Source: SVTX01 sp045588675 (GTDB taxonomy: Bacteria; Bacillota; Clostridia; Oscillospirales; CAG-272). Taken from it: a stretch of 64,000 nucleotides of DNA. Positions 25,237-34,778 of the stretch are shown piece by piece (position 1 is the first letter of the stretch; every line of letters begins with the position of its first letter). Under the pieces are notes generated by a model. The model saw only the letters and a program-made list of their open reading frames with translations. It made no database searches and was not told the DNA's origin. The translations under genes were made by a program, and so were the position numbers. Location of the stretch: NCBI GenBank assembly GCA_045588675.1, contig JAZNER010000030.1, forward strand, positions 1 to 64,000, given 5' to 3'.

Positions 25237-26709
25237 TCAATAAACGTCATTATTTTCAACGTTGTCTTTCTTTTTCATAGACTTGAAAAGTTCGATAATT
25301 TTTTTGTGCAAAATAATAACCGATCCCAATACAACAAGCAACACGCTTATTCTTGCCCAAAAGTGATAAGTAAATATCATGCCGTATATCATAAATCCAA
25401 CATATGCAACCATAATGACAAGAAAAGCTTTCAAATCAACTATCTCTTTCAAATGCTTCTCATAACGCTTTACAACAAAGTAATAAGAAATCATTTGAAT
25501 CGCTGCGCACAGCAGCGTAGTATATCCGGCGGTTATGTATCCAAAATATTTAATGCCGAAGTAATTGGTCACCAGATTCACAACAGCACAACAGATAGTT
25601 ATTACAGACATCTGCCAGGTTTTCTCGTAGTAGAACATAATGTTGCCGACAATTCCATATATAAATGAGAAAAGCGTTGCCATTGTAAGCGGCGGAATAA
25701 ACCAGACCGCATCCAAATACTCTTCGGTGGCAAATATCAGAATTCCTTCTCTTGCAAACAGCGTTACACCAATACAAACAACTGCTACCAGTGCCGTGCA
25801 TCCCGTAATAGTATTTTTTAATCCCTTGAAATTTTTGGCTTTTATCGACTGCAACGTATAAGGAATCAAAGCGTAGTTAATCGCTTGTGTTATAAGACTG
25901 ATCAATCCTGTAATACTGTGCGCGATACCGTAAATTCCCGCCTGCGCCGCTCCAATCATAGAATTGATCATCAATTTATCGCTGGAGTGCAACAAAATTG
26001 ACGACAAATAATGCGGAATAAGAGGCAAATTGAACTTCAGAGCATATCCCCAATATTTACCGCTATATATTTTCTTACCTTTAACGTATGTAACTACACA
26101 AAGTACAAGACCGAAAATAATACCCGCTACTCCCGCGCCAATTATCTTGGCATACGCTGCTTGTGAGGGAAACAGCAATATTGCAACGATAGCAATAGTT
26201 GGACTTAAAAGTGCGTTTGCAAACGTGTACGCGATAACGCTTTTATAATCATATGTAAAACGCCTGCGCATTAGCCAAAAAGAAATTGTCGCATTGGTAA
26301 ACGTTTGTAGCCACATAAACAAAAGATACGGCGTATTCAGTTCAAAAACGGACGGTACAAAAATATTAAAAATAATACAACCGGTATATACCACCAACGA
26401 AGCCACAAAGGTCAATGATATCATCGTCGAAGTATATGCCTTAATATCATCCTCGTATTTCGTCTGCGCAACGTTATATACACCGCCCGCCAGAGAAAGC
26501 GTAGCAAAAATACTGATTACTCCTTCCCACGAAACGAAAACGCTGGTGGCGCCATAATCCGCGACCTCCATCAGACGAGTGAAAATCGGTGTCGTTATGA
26601 AAGAGATTCCCTTCAGCACAACGTTGGAAATCACAAACCAAACCGATGCCTTTGCCGCGGGCGACAGACTATTCAGTTTTTTAAATAACGACTTAATTGT
26701 TCCCATCAT
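25237..26709 (-). CDS. wzx: Wzx-type polysaccharide flippase
   Basis: The 490-aa membrane protein has about 12-14 hydrophobic segments spread along its length and the MATE/Polysacc_synt N-terminal pattern (WFVISNVVLKGISFITTPIF). Wzx moves the finished undecaprenyl-PP-linked repeat unit to the outer face of the membrane. Its ATG overlaps the stop of the upstream glycosyltransferase by 4 nt. The locus also contains an EpsG-like polymerase, making a Wzx/Wzy system. Confidence 0.92.
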   Translation of the reverse strand: MMGTIKSLFKKLNSLSPAAKASVWFVISNVVLKGISFITTPIFTRLMEVADYGATSVFVSWEGVISIFATLSLAGGVYNVAQTKYEDDIKAYTSTMISLTFVASLVVYTGCIIFNIFVPSVFELNTPYLLFMWLQTFTNATISFWLMRRRFTYDYKSVIAYTFANALLSPTIAIVAILLFPSQAAYAKIIGAGVAGIIFGLVLCVVTYVKGKKIYSGKYWGYALKFNLPLIPHYLSSILLHSSDKLMINSMIGAAQAGIYGIAHSITGLISLITQAINYALIPYTLQSIKAKNFKGLKNTITGCTALVAVVCIGVTLFAREGILIFATEEYLDAVWFIPPLTMATLFSFIYGIVGNIMFYYEKTWQMSVITICCAVVNLVTNYFGIKYFGYITAGYTTLLCAAIQMISYYFVVKRYEKHLKEIVDLKAFLVIMVAYVGFMIYGMIFTYHFWARISVLLVVLGSVIILHKKIIELFKSMKKKDNVENNDVY

Positions 26710-27893
26710 TTTTCAAAGCACTTTTCTATTTCTTCTATAATTTGTTGATTGTTCGAAGGGCCCTTCACTGCCACCTGCCCAATACGCAAACGGTCTTCGG
26801 GATTGTCGAGCAAAAATTTCACTCCTCTATATATATCGTCGGATTTTCGTTTTACGACCACGCCGTTTTGCATATCCTCGATCATCTCCAAATTGCTTGG
26901 AATGTCAGTAACTACGACGGGCTTTCTGAAATATTTTTCCTCAAATACCGCAACTGAATAGCCCTCATAGCTTGACGGCTGCACACAAATGTCCGCGCTA
27001 TTCATATAAGTATAGGGATTTGCGCAATTTCCGAGCAAAATGAAATGGTCCTTCATCGCGTGCTTTTCAATCTCCGCTTCTATCTCTCGGCGGAAATCTC
27101 CCTCACCCGCGACGTACCACTTTATTTTAAATCCTTCATCTATCAACCTTCTACAAGGCTCTACACAAAGATGAAAGCCCTTTAATTCCACCAATCTGCC
27201 AACCGACAGTATCTTAAGCTCATCGCCGACCATCTGATTTGGTTCACCTGCCAGACGGTTGACCTCATCATAATTCATGAGGCTCGGCAAGATGATACAT
27301 TTGAATTTGTCCGCAAACGATGGATACACTTCCTTCAAATTCCGCAAAGAATTTTGCGACACGGTAATTACGGAATCAAGCTTGCCAAACGCGTCCTCGT
27401 CCAGCTTTTTATTATTGTTGATCTTTTTGATATCGGTATGTATCCAACCAAGCTTTACGTCGGCGTCCACACAATCGGCAACATAATAGCACGCCGAGCC
27501 CTCTTCAAAACCGATCGCAACATCATAATGCTTATTGAGCTTCAGCATGGTCTTCTTCATATTTTCCCAATCGCCTCGAGTAAAAGCTCTACTTCCAAGA
27601 CGAATGCGCACAAAACGACCGATACGGTACAATGCCAAGCCTGCTTTTCCCTTCTTCAAAAGCGTTTTAACGCTACTGCCAAAGGAACAGTTATACACGT
27701 CTGCATAATACGGAGAATCTGCCAGAAGATTAACGCTTTTATTTAATTTCGGGAGCAAATCTCTGCCTTCATTGAAAAGATAGAGGTCAACCTCGTATCT
27801 TTCATAATCAAAATTATCGCAAAGATTTATCAAACATTTTTCCAAGCCGCCCGTGGCAAGACTGCTGGAAACGATCAAAATTTTTTTCTTCAT
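26706..27893 (-). CDS. family 4 glycosyltransferase
   Basis: I start at MKKKILIVSSSLATGGLEKC (27891-27893); an 11-codon longer form overlaps the previous gene. The 395-aa GT-B protein has the SLATGGLEK donor-side loop and the C-terminal signature ILSVGRLVELKGFHLCVEPC with SYEGYSVAVFEEKYFRKPVV. GalNAc/Glc-type GT4 enzymes of Gram-positive capsule loci look like this. Substrate unknown. Coupled to wzx by a 4-nt overlap. Confidence 0.9.
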   Translation of the reverse strand: MKKKILIVSSSLATGGLEKCLINLCDNFDYERYEVDLYLFNEGRDLLPKLNKSVNLLADSPYYADVYNCSFGSSVKTLLKKGKAGLALYRIGRFVRIRLGSRAFTRGDWENMKKTMLKLNKHYDVAIGFEEGSACYYVADCVDADVKLGWIHTDIKKINNNKKLDEDAFGKLDSVITVSQNSLRNLKEVYPSFADKFKCIILPSLMNYDEVNRLAGEPNQMVGDELKILSVGRLVELKGFHLCVEPCRRLIDEGFKIKWYVAGEGDFRREIEAEIEKHAMKDHFILLGNCANPYTYMNSADICVQPSSYEGYSVAVFEEKYFRKPVVVTDIPSNLEMIEDMQNGVVVKRKSDDIYRGVKFLLDNPEDRLRIGQVAVKGPSNNQQIIEEIEKCFEK

Positions 27894-27900
27894 TATGTTA

Positions 27901-28872
27901 TTACGCCCTTTTACTTCGTTTTGCATATTTCAAGCGATAAAGAACCTTAAACACGCCGTACAAGTTATATACGACAATATCAAATCGTTTTTCATCCCCA
28001 GGGTAAGTGGGCAAGAAATAGCGTTTGTATTTCTTCACCTCGCGAATACAGCTTTTGACATCCTTCTTATATTTTTTCTCATTCGTATTTAGTAAGCACT
28101 GTAACATTGCAATATTCGATTTTACCAACATATTTTTTGCTTTATCCAACAAATGCGGATAATTATCTTCTATAGTTTTGTATTTTTCTTTTGCAAAATA
28201 CAAAATGTCAAAATACTTTTCGGAAAACGCCGCATGAGATGCACTGTTCTCATTAACACGGTATTTATAAATACAGACATCTCGCGCTACAACGGTAGGC
28301 TTATTCAGAAACACTCTAAAAACAAAATAACTGTCTTCGTGAATTTTTCTTCCTTCTATAAATCTCACATTATCTATAACATTCTTTTTGTATAGCTTCG
28401 CGCACGAAGAATAAGTAAACGGGTTGTCCTCCAATGATTTTTCCAAAGCCTCTGTTTCGTGCCAAAGACTTACGACAGTTCCTTCCAAAATCACGGCACT
28501 TGTATCGGTTTCACTGTTCATAGTTCCTATCGCAATATCCGCATCATTATCTGCTAAATCTTGCAACAATATTTCAATTGCATTAGGCACCAACAAATCA
28601 TCTGAATCCAGAAACATTATATAGTCTCCATCTGCATTGTTCAAGCCAATATTCCGCGCGCAGGAAACTCCACCGTTTTCCGTATGCGTTACCTTGATAT
28701 TTTGATATTGAGCAGAGTACTTATCTAAAATCTCCTTTGTATTATCAGTAGATCCATCGTTAATAATGATTAATTCTGTATTTGGATAAGTTTGATTTAA
28801 AGCTGAATCTAAACATTCGCCCAAATATATTTCTGCATTATACGCCGGTATGATTATTGAAACCTTCTCCAT
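27901..28872 (-). CDS. family 2 glycosyltransferase
   Basis: The start ATG at 28870-28872 shares its A with the EpsG stop (TAATG). The 323-aa protein opens MEKVSIIIPAYNAEIYLGEC, with LIIINDGSTDNTKE and the metal-binding DSDD in YIMFLDSDDLLVP. This is a GT-A inverting enzyme with a C-terminal helical, basic extension that may touch the membrane. It should add one sugar of the repeat unit. Confidence 0.92.
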   Translation of the reverse strand: MEKVSIIIPAYNAEIYLGECLDSALNQTYPNTELIIINDGSTDNTKEILDKYSAQYQNIKVTHTENGGVSCARNIGLNNADGDYIMFLDSDDLLVPNAIEILLQDLADNDADIAIGTMNSETDTSAVILEGTVVSLWHETEALEKSLEDNPFTYSSCAKLYKKNVIDNVRFIEGRKIHEDSYFVFRVFLNKPTVVARDVCIYKYRVNENSASHAAFSEKYFDILYFAKEKYKTIEDNYPHLLDKAKNMLVKSNIAMLQCLLNTNEKKYKKDVKSCIREVKKYKRYFLPTYPGDEKRFDIVVYNLYGVFKVLYRLKYAKRSKRA

Positions 28873-29942
28873 TATAATCCACTCCAAAAGAATAAATAAC
28901 TTGCATTAAGATTACGACGAATAAACAAGATAAAACAAGCTGCTATTAACAAAACCTTTATTAAATTGGAAAGTTTGTCCTTATAGTACGACAAGGATTG
29001 TGAAAAGTACACATATAGTCCAAATATATAATAATAGCTGATACGTTCAGCAGTACGAGAGATCAATCTCAAAAGCCAAAAAGTGACGGTCAATAATGAA
29101 AGCTGTATAATTAACGACTGTCCCTCAACTTTGGGCGGTTTATTATATGTCATAAACAGCGAAAACGCAAACAGTATCAAAACTAACAAAAGAAAGATTC
29201 CGCCGTTGCCTGTTTCTTCAATCTCATAATTATATCCCAACCACTGATTAAAAAGCTCTTGAAAAGCACCGAATCCCACAAAAAACACAAGTGCCATAAC
29301 AACGTGCGTCAAAATTATCCAGTCAATTCTTTTTATCAAAAATAGGGGAATCAATAAAAGAAAAATCATTGCCGATTGATGGAAAAAAGACGCCAACAAA
29401 ACTAAAAGAATAAAACGAATTATCTTCTTGTCTTTAAGGAAATCAACCGACCATAAGCAGACCATCATCGCAAGCGTCTGTCGAAGTCCGGTTTCAATAA
29501 ATCCGTAGGTTCCCAAGGTCATAAACAAGAAGAAAAACACAAAGGGATTCTCGGTGTATTTCTTTGCAAAATGCAACAAGGTTCCAAAAATCACAATGCC
29601 GTTTATCAGGAAAAACACTGTATAATTTTCCGTAAACAGAGAAATAAGCTTTACGTATATACGATATCCTATCTCAATACGCATTATGTCTTGATTTAAC
29701 AATTCTCCAAAAGACAACGTTCTGATTTCATTCTGAAAAAATCGTACGTAACCAATAGTATCAGCACCTATGTATTTGTATCGAAGTACAAACAATAAAA
29801 ACATAGGCAATATCGCTACCACCGTTAAGAAATTTTTTAATTTTACTTTTTGTTTATCATCAAATTGATTTACCTTGGTTATGTAACTGTTTAAAAACCA
29901 CATAACGAGAGGTGAAATCGCCGCAATTCCATAATAAATCAT
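28872..29942 (-). CDS. epsG: EpsG-family polysaccharide polymerase (Wzy-like)
   Basis: The 356-aa protein is strongly hydrophobic with about 10 membrane segments. It carries the EpsG pattern YKYIGADTIGYVRFFQNEI near residue 60 and a GLRQTLAMM segment in the middle. EpsG proteins polymerise repeat units on the outer face of the membrane. It is coupled on both sides to glycosyltransferase genes by short overlaps. Confidence 0.88.
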   Translation of the reverse strand: MIYYGIAAISPLVMWFLNSYITKVNQFDDKQKVKLKNFLTVVAILPMFLLFVLRYKYIGADTIGYVRFFQNEIRTLSFGELLNQDIMRIEIGYRIYVKLISLFTENYTVFFLINGIVIFGTLLHFAKKYTENPFVFFFLFMTLGTYGFIETGLRQTLAMMVCLWSVDFLKDKKIIRFILLVLLASFFHQSAMIFLLLIPLFLIKRIDWIILTHVVMALVFFVGFGAFQELFNQWLGYNYEIEETGNGGIFLLLVLILFAFSLFMTYNKPPKVEGQSLIIQLSLLTVTFWLLRLISRTAERISYYYIFGLYVYFSQSLSYYKDKLSNLIKVLLIAACFILFIRRNLNASYLFFWSGL

Positions 29943-31144
29943 TTCACTTTCTCACTTACACGTTTATAAATGTCTAAATACTTTTTATAGCACTCGTTCT
30001 TATCAAATTTTTGATGCTGCTTTTGCAGATCAAAGCAAAGAGGCTCGCTCTTGGTCTTTTCTATGGCGGCAATCAAGCCTTCATAGTCGCCTTCTCTGAC
30101 AACAAACCCGCATTCCTCGTCCACAAGCTCTGGACTGCCGCAACAGTCAAAGGTTATAACGGGTGTTCCACAGCAAATGCTTTCCATATTCACCGTTGGC
30201 AAGGTATCTGCTCTGGTCAAATTCACAAATACATCTGACGAGGTATATATGTCTGCCAAACGGCTTCTATCCGTTACATAGCCTAAAGGAATAACATTTT
30301 CAAATTTTGAAAAATATGCTTTCTGCCCTTCCTTACAGCCTACGATAACAATTCTTGTGTTTTCATCCTGAGCCTCAATAAGCTTTTCGACGATTTCACG
30401 ATTTTGTTCGGCATACCACTTATCCGCCATTCCGAGAATAACGAATTTACCTTCTGTGCCAAGCTCCTCGCGAACCGAACTCTCGTGGGGCTTAAAAATC
30501 TCTGTGTCAACACCGTTATACACAACCTGTATATCAGCCGATCTCAATTTGGACTTTTTAGCCTCATTCGCGATCCATTGGCTACATCCGACCAATGTCA
30601 GATTTGGTAATTTTAGCAGATGCTCGGTTCTGTCTTTCAGCACCTTTGCTGTGCTATCAAAAAATAGGCTCGGCTGCTCTGCTTTATTTAGCGGACAGTT
30701 TCCGCACTTTTTTTGCCATTTGTCACACTTGACCGCCGCATAATGAGTACATTTACCCGTGAAATACCAGCAATCGTGCATTGTGATCACGGTGGGAATA
30801 TTCTTTTTTGCCAAATAATCGCATAGCATATTCAAGTTGATATAATTGCTGTGCAGATTATGGAAATGCACAACATCGGGTTTGATCTTATCCACCCACT
30901 TCAAGAATTTTCTCGTTGCCGTCTTGCTCGCATAGGCTTGCTTACCGAAAACGCGAGCGTGTACGGCGTGAAGCTTCCAATCAAGCTTTCCACCGACCAA
31001 ATAGCCATTTTCAACAGACTCTCTCGTCGTTTGATAGGCAAAATAAGCTTCATCGCCATTATGTACAAGCGTATTTCCTATATCTTTTACGATTACTCCC
31101 GTGCTTTTAAAGCCATACACGGCGTTGATTTGTAAGACTTTCAT
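29939..31144 (-). CDS. family 4 glycosyltransferase
   Basis: The 401-aa GT-B protein has N-terminal MKVLQINAVYGFKSTGVIVK, HFHNLHSNYINLN, TMHDCWYFTGKC followed by a cysteine-rich insertion (CDKWQKKCGNC) seen in one branch of capsule GT4 enzymes, and the C-terminal LTRADTLPTVNMESICCGTP. The Cys cluster may bind a metal structurally. Overlaps of 4 nt on both sides. Confidence 0.9.
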   Translation of the reverse strand: MKVLQINAVYGFKSTGVIVKDIGNTLVHNGDEAYFAYQTTRESVENGYLVGGKLDWKLHAVHARVFGKQAYASKTATRKFLKWVDKIKPDVVHFHNLHSNYINLNMLCDYLAKKNIPTVITMHDCWYFTGKCTHYAAVKCDKWQKKCGNCPLNKAEQPSLFFDSTAKVLKDRTEHLLKLPNLTLVGCSQWIANEAKKSKLRSADIQVVYNGVDTEIFKPHESSVREELGTEGKFVILGMADKWYAEQNREIVEKLIEAQDENTRIVIVGCKEGQKAYFSKFENVIPLGYVTDRSRLADIYTSSDVFVNLTRADTLPTVNMESICCGTPVITFDCCGSPELVDEECGFVVREGDYEGLIAAIEKTKSEPLCFDLQKQHQKFDKNECYKKYLDIYKRVSEKVK

Positions 31145-32451
31145 TGTTCCCTCTTATGTACGTTTAAAAGTACTTCGTCAAACGTACGCAGAATTTTTTT
31201 CTCGTTATGATTTTCCATACCGCATTCTGCGGCATTCTTAGCATATTTCACCAAGACCTCTTGGTGCAACAAAATCTCCAATCCCGACAAAATTTCTTCA
31301 TCATGATGTGCCACAACAGCCGATTCCGTATTCAAAAAATATTCCATTGGAGCCAAATCCCTGTTTCCTACAGCAAAAATACATTTTCCTGCGGAAAAAT
31401 AATCAGTTATTTTCGTGGAAAAGGACAAACGAGCCATCAAATTTTCGTCGCTCATATCCTCTAAAAACAACAACACGTCCGCATTCTTTTGTAACCCCAA
31501 AACCTCCGATTGCGGAATGGGTGGATGAATTCTGCAAAACTCGTTCTGCGTTTCTTGCAAATACTCTTCAGACAATTGTGTTTGCGTAAATACATCTAAA
31601 ACAAGTTTTGTTTTGTCCTTGTTCAATGCTTTCAAAGCAGAAGAAATTTTCTGCAAGGACTTATCTCTTCCAATTAACAAATTTCCTGTATAGAGCATAT
31701 GCAGAGGAAACGACACTGCTTCGTAATCTTCTGCCTCAACCACTCTGTTTAACGGTTTAGACAGTACCGTACAGTCGATATCGAAGAAAGCATCTGCCTC
31801 CGCCTTTGTTTTTGGCGTGATCGCAAAAAATTTGTCTGTTTGTTTTGCAATTTTTTTTAGAGATTTTCTTTGATAGCATCTATAGATCTTATAGCCGATC
31901 TTCCCCGACTGCTTATACGTAAAATTATCATCCCAGATATATCCGATCACCTTAGCTCCAGTACGCTTTATTGCATATCGTACAAGACGGTTCATATGAA
32001 TATATCCATCCATGCCGTGCAGAATTATATCAGGTTTAAAATCATCCAAAAAAGCGTCTAATTCTTTTGTCTTCCATTTGCCGAATTTCCAAAGAAGCTC
32101 CCTTGCCAGAAGCATCGAATATCTCCGCTTTTTTTTCATTTTCGCATAACGCTCGTTATGCGCTCTCAGGTCTTCGCTGCTTTCCGCCTCCGATAACGGC
32201 TGAGCCATTACTTCTTTTCCCGTTTGTATATTCCTTTTGAAAATACTTTTAATGACTCTGTTTTCGGAAATGCAAAAATATTTTGAGCAAACTTGACTAT
32301 CGGGAATCTCATCACGCAAATATATATTTGCTATATCTTTACTGTCGTAATGTGAAACCAGCGACTGCCAAGTGTTCGCCCCGACCTTACTATTCCAAGA
32401 TGTCATTGTAAACACCAAGATTCGAGGCGGTTTGTTTTCAACAATATCCAT
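31141..32451 (-). CDS. GT-B type glycosyltransferase
   Basis: The 436-aa protein starts MDIVENKPPRILVFTMTSWN and shows a divergent GT-B layout: DIILHGMDGYIHMNRL, KVIGYIWDDNFTYK, FPLHMLYTGNLLIGRD, and NADVLLFLEDMSDENLMARL with SFSTKITDYFSAGKCIFAVG in the donor-binding half. The family-4 motifs are weaker than in its neighbours. A role in repeat-unit assembly follows from location. Confidence 0.75.
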   Translation of the reverse strand: MDIVENKPPRILVFTMTSWNSKVGANTWQSLVSHYDSKDIANIYLRDEIPDSQVCSKYFCISENRVIKSIFKRNIQTGKEVMAQPLSEAESSEDLRAHNERYAKMKKKRRYSMLLARELLWKFGKWKTKELDAFLDDFKPDIILHGMDGYIHMNRLVRYAIKRTGAKVIGYIWDDNFTYKQSGKIGYKIYRCYQRKSLKKIAKQTDKFFAITPKTKAEADAFFDIDCTVLSKPLNRVVEAEDYEAVSFPLHMLYTGNLLIGRDKSLQKISSALKALNKDKTKLVLDVFTQTQLSEEYLQETQNEFCRIHPPIPQSEVLGLQKNADVLLFLEDMSDENLMARLSFSTKITDYFSAGKCIFAVGNRDLAPMEYFLNTESAVVAHHDEEILSGLEILLHQEVLVKYAKNAAECGMENHNEKKILRTFDEVLLNVHKREQ

Positions 32452-32467
32452 AAAATTCGCTTAACCT

Positions 32468-33442
32468 TTACAGATTCTCCTTATACCAAGCGATAGCTTC
32501 GTTCAAGCCTTTTGCAAAATCGTAGTCGGGATCATATCCAAGCATTTCCCTTGCCGCAGAAATATCCGCGTTTGAGTGCTTGATGTCTCCCTTTCTGTCG
32601 GGCCCGAAGTTCGGCTCGATGTCCTTGCCCAACGCCTTTGTCAGCGTATAGTAGATATCAATAAGATACTCTCTGCCGCCGTATGCTATATTGTAGGCTC
32701 TGCCTGCCGCCTCGTGCGAAGCAAGACAAGCCTTCAAATTCGCCTCGATAACGTTTTCAATATACGTAAAATCACGGCTCTGCTTGCCGTCGCCGTTGAT
32801 CGTCGGCTGTTCGTCATTCAAGAGCTGCTTGATAAACTTCGGAATAACCGCGGCATAAGCACCGTTGGGATCCTGACGGCGACCAAAAACATTAAAATAA
32901 CGCATTCCGTATGTATCAAGTCCGTAAAGCTTCGTATAGAGCTTTGCCCATTCCTCGTCGCAACGCTTTGTCAGAGCATAGGGTGAGAGCAGATTGCCCT
33001 CCCTACCCTCTGTTTTCGGCAAATTGGGCTCATCACCGTAAACCGATGACGACGATGCATAAACAAATTTCTTCACGCCCGTCTGACGCGCCGCTTCCAG
33101 CATATTCAACGTGCCCTCAATATTGTTTTTGCAATAGAAGATCGGCATTTCGATAGAACGGGGCACACTTCCCCACGCGGCTTGATTGAGCACGTAATCC
33201 ACACCCTCGCAAGCCTTTATACAAGTATCAAGATCCTTGATGTCGCCTTTTACAAATTCGTAATTCGGGTTATCCAAAAACATATCCACGTTTGCCTGCT
33301 TGCCCGTCGAAAGATCGTCAAGGCAACGAACCTTGTATCCCATATTCAAAATAGCCTCACAAAGGTTAGAGCCGATAAATCCCGCTCCGCCCGTTACGAG
33401 AAATTTTGAATTTTCTGGGAACTTTAAATGTTTATATCCCAT
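32468..33442 (-). CDS. UDP-N-acetylhexosamine(uronate) 4-epimerase, WbpP/TviC type
   Basis: I start at ATG 33440-33442 (MGYKHLKFPENSKFLVTGGA) with GGAG upstream; the longer frame runs back into the dehydrogenase gene. The 324-aa SDR has GGAGFIGSN, the catalytic YALTKRCDEEWA and the ASSSSVYGDEPNLPKTE segment. With the 6-dehydrogenase directly before it, it should interconvert UDP-GlcNAc(A) and UDP-GalNAc(A), giving a GalNAcA donor as in Vi antigen synthesis. Exact substrate needs testing. Confidence 0.85.
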   Translation of the reverse strand: MGYKHLKFPENSKFLVTGGAGFIGSNLCEAILNMGYKVRCLDDLSTGKQANVDMFLDNPNYEFVKGDIKDLDTCIKACEGVDYVLNQAAWGSVPRSIEMPIFYCKNNIEGTLNMLEAARQTGVKKFVYASSSSVYGDEPNLPKTEGREGNLLSPYALTKRCDEEWAKLYTKLYGLDTYGMRYFNVFGRRQDPNGAYAAVIPKFIKQLLNDEQPTINGDGKQSRDFTYIENVIEANLKACLASHEAAGRAYNIAYGGREYLIDIYYTLTKALGKDIEPNFGPDRKGDIKHSNADISAAREMLGYDPDYDFAKGLNEAIAWYKENL

Positions 33443-33443
33443 T

Positions 33444-34760
33444 TTATAATCTCCAATAGTTATATCCTGCTTTTTCGTATTCGGTTCTGTCGAGTAGTCC
33501 CTTAATATCGAGCAGCACCTTTTGTCCTTCACCGAAGAACTCGTCCACGTCCGCCATAGTGAAATGCGCAAACTCATTATGCGCTACCGCTAAAACGACA
33601 GCATCCATATCCTTGATCGTGGAAATATCGACAAACTTTACACCGTAAAGATGCTTTGCCTCGGCCGCGTCGGCGGTAGGATCTGCAATCGTAGGCTCAA
33701 TACCGTATTCGCGAAGCTCTTTTACGATGTCAAATATCTTCGTGTTTCTCGTATCGGGGCAATTCTCCTTAAATGTAAAGCCAAGAATAGCCACCTTGGC
33801 ATTTTTGACTGCTTTTTCTGCTTTGATAAGATTCTTTACTACGTTTTCGGCAACGTATTTTCCCATATCGTCGTTTATTCTGCGGCCCGCAAGGATAACC
33901 TGACTGTGATAGCCAAGCTGCTCTGCTTTATAGGTCAGATAATAAGGATCGACGCCGATACAGTGACCTCCGACCAAGCCTGGATAGAACTTAAGGAAAT
34001 TCCACTTCGTTCCCGCTGCCTCTAAAACCGACTTCGTATCAATTCCGATCTTGTTGAAAATGATCGAAAGCTCGTTCATAAACGCAATATTGATGTCGCG
34101 CTGGCTATTTTCAATTACCTTTGCCGCTTCCGCAACCTTGATGCAAGGTGCTCTATGTACGCCCGCATCTACTACGAGCTCATATACCTTTGCAACTACG
34201 TCCAAGGTTTCCCCGTCCATACCAGAAACGATCTTCGTGATAGTTTCAAGACGGTGCACCTTATCACCGGGGTTGATACGCTCGGGTGAGTAACCTACCT
34301 TGAAATCTACGCCGCACTTCAAGCCTGACTCCTTTTCAAGAATAGGTACGCAAACATCCTCTGTAACACCCGGATAAACGGTGGATTCAAACACGACAAC
34401 ACTACCCTTGACGAGATTTCTGCCCAAAATTCTGCTTGCGCCTTCAACGGGTGTCAGGTCGGGTGTATGGTCGTCGTAAACAGGCGTGGGAACTGCTACG
34501 ATATGGAACTTTGACTCGCGAAGCTTGGCTTCGTCGGCGGTGAATTCCACCGTGCTGTTTTTGATTGCGTCGTTGCCGACTTCATTCGTAGGATCTATTC
34601 CAGATTTATAAAGCTCGATCTTTGCTTTGTTCAAGTCGTAGCCTATGACCTTTACCTTCTTTGCAAAAGCAACGGCGATCGGCATACCGACGTAGCCAAG
34701 ACCTACAAGCGAAATTTTTTCCTCGCCTTTTATTATTTTTTCATAAAGATTTGCATACAT
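33444..34760 (-). CDS. UDP-N-acetylhexosamine 6-dehydrogenase, TviB/WbpO type
   Basis: The 438-aa protein has the NAD fold EKISLVGLGYVGMPIAVAFA, VPTPVYDDHTPDLTP, ESTVYPGVTEDVCVP, the catalytic Cys in PGLVGGHCIGVDPYYL and GFTFKENCPDTRNTK. Two-step oxidation of C6 produces a uronic acid; similarity of the motif set is closest to TviB/WbpO enzymes acting on UDP-N-acetylhexosamines. The paired 4-epimerase starts 1 bp downstream of its stop. An acidic sugar in the polymer is therefore likely. Confidence 0.9.
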   Translation of the reverse strand: MYANLYEKIIKGEEKISLVGLGYVGMPIAVAFAKKVKVIGYDLNKAKIELYKSGIDPTNEVGNDAIKNSTVEFTADEAKLRESKFHIVAVPTPVYDDHTPDLTPVEGASRILGRNLVKGSVVVFESTVYPGVTEDVCVPILEKESGLKCGVDFKVGYSPERINPGDKVHRLETITKIVSGMDGETLDVVAKVYELVVDAGVHRAPCIKVAEAAKVIENSQRDINIAFMNELSIIFNKIGIDTKSVLEAAGTKWNFLKFYPGLVGGHCIGVDPYYLTYKAEQLGYHSQVILAGRRINDDMGKYVAENVVKNLIKAEKAVKNAKVAILGFTFKENCPDTRNTKIFDIVKELREYGIEPTIADPTADAAEAKHLYGVKFVDISTIKDMDAVVLAVAHNEFAHFTMADVDEFFGEGQKVLLDIKGLLDRTEYEKAGYNYWRL

Positions 34761-34778
34761 ATCCTTTTCTCCTAACGT

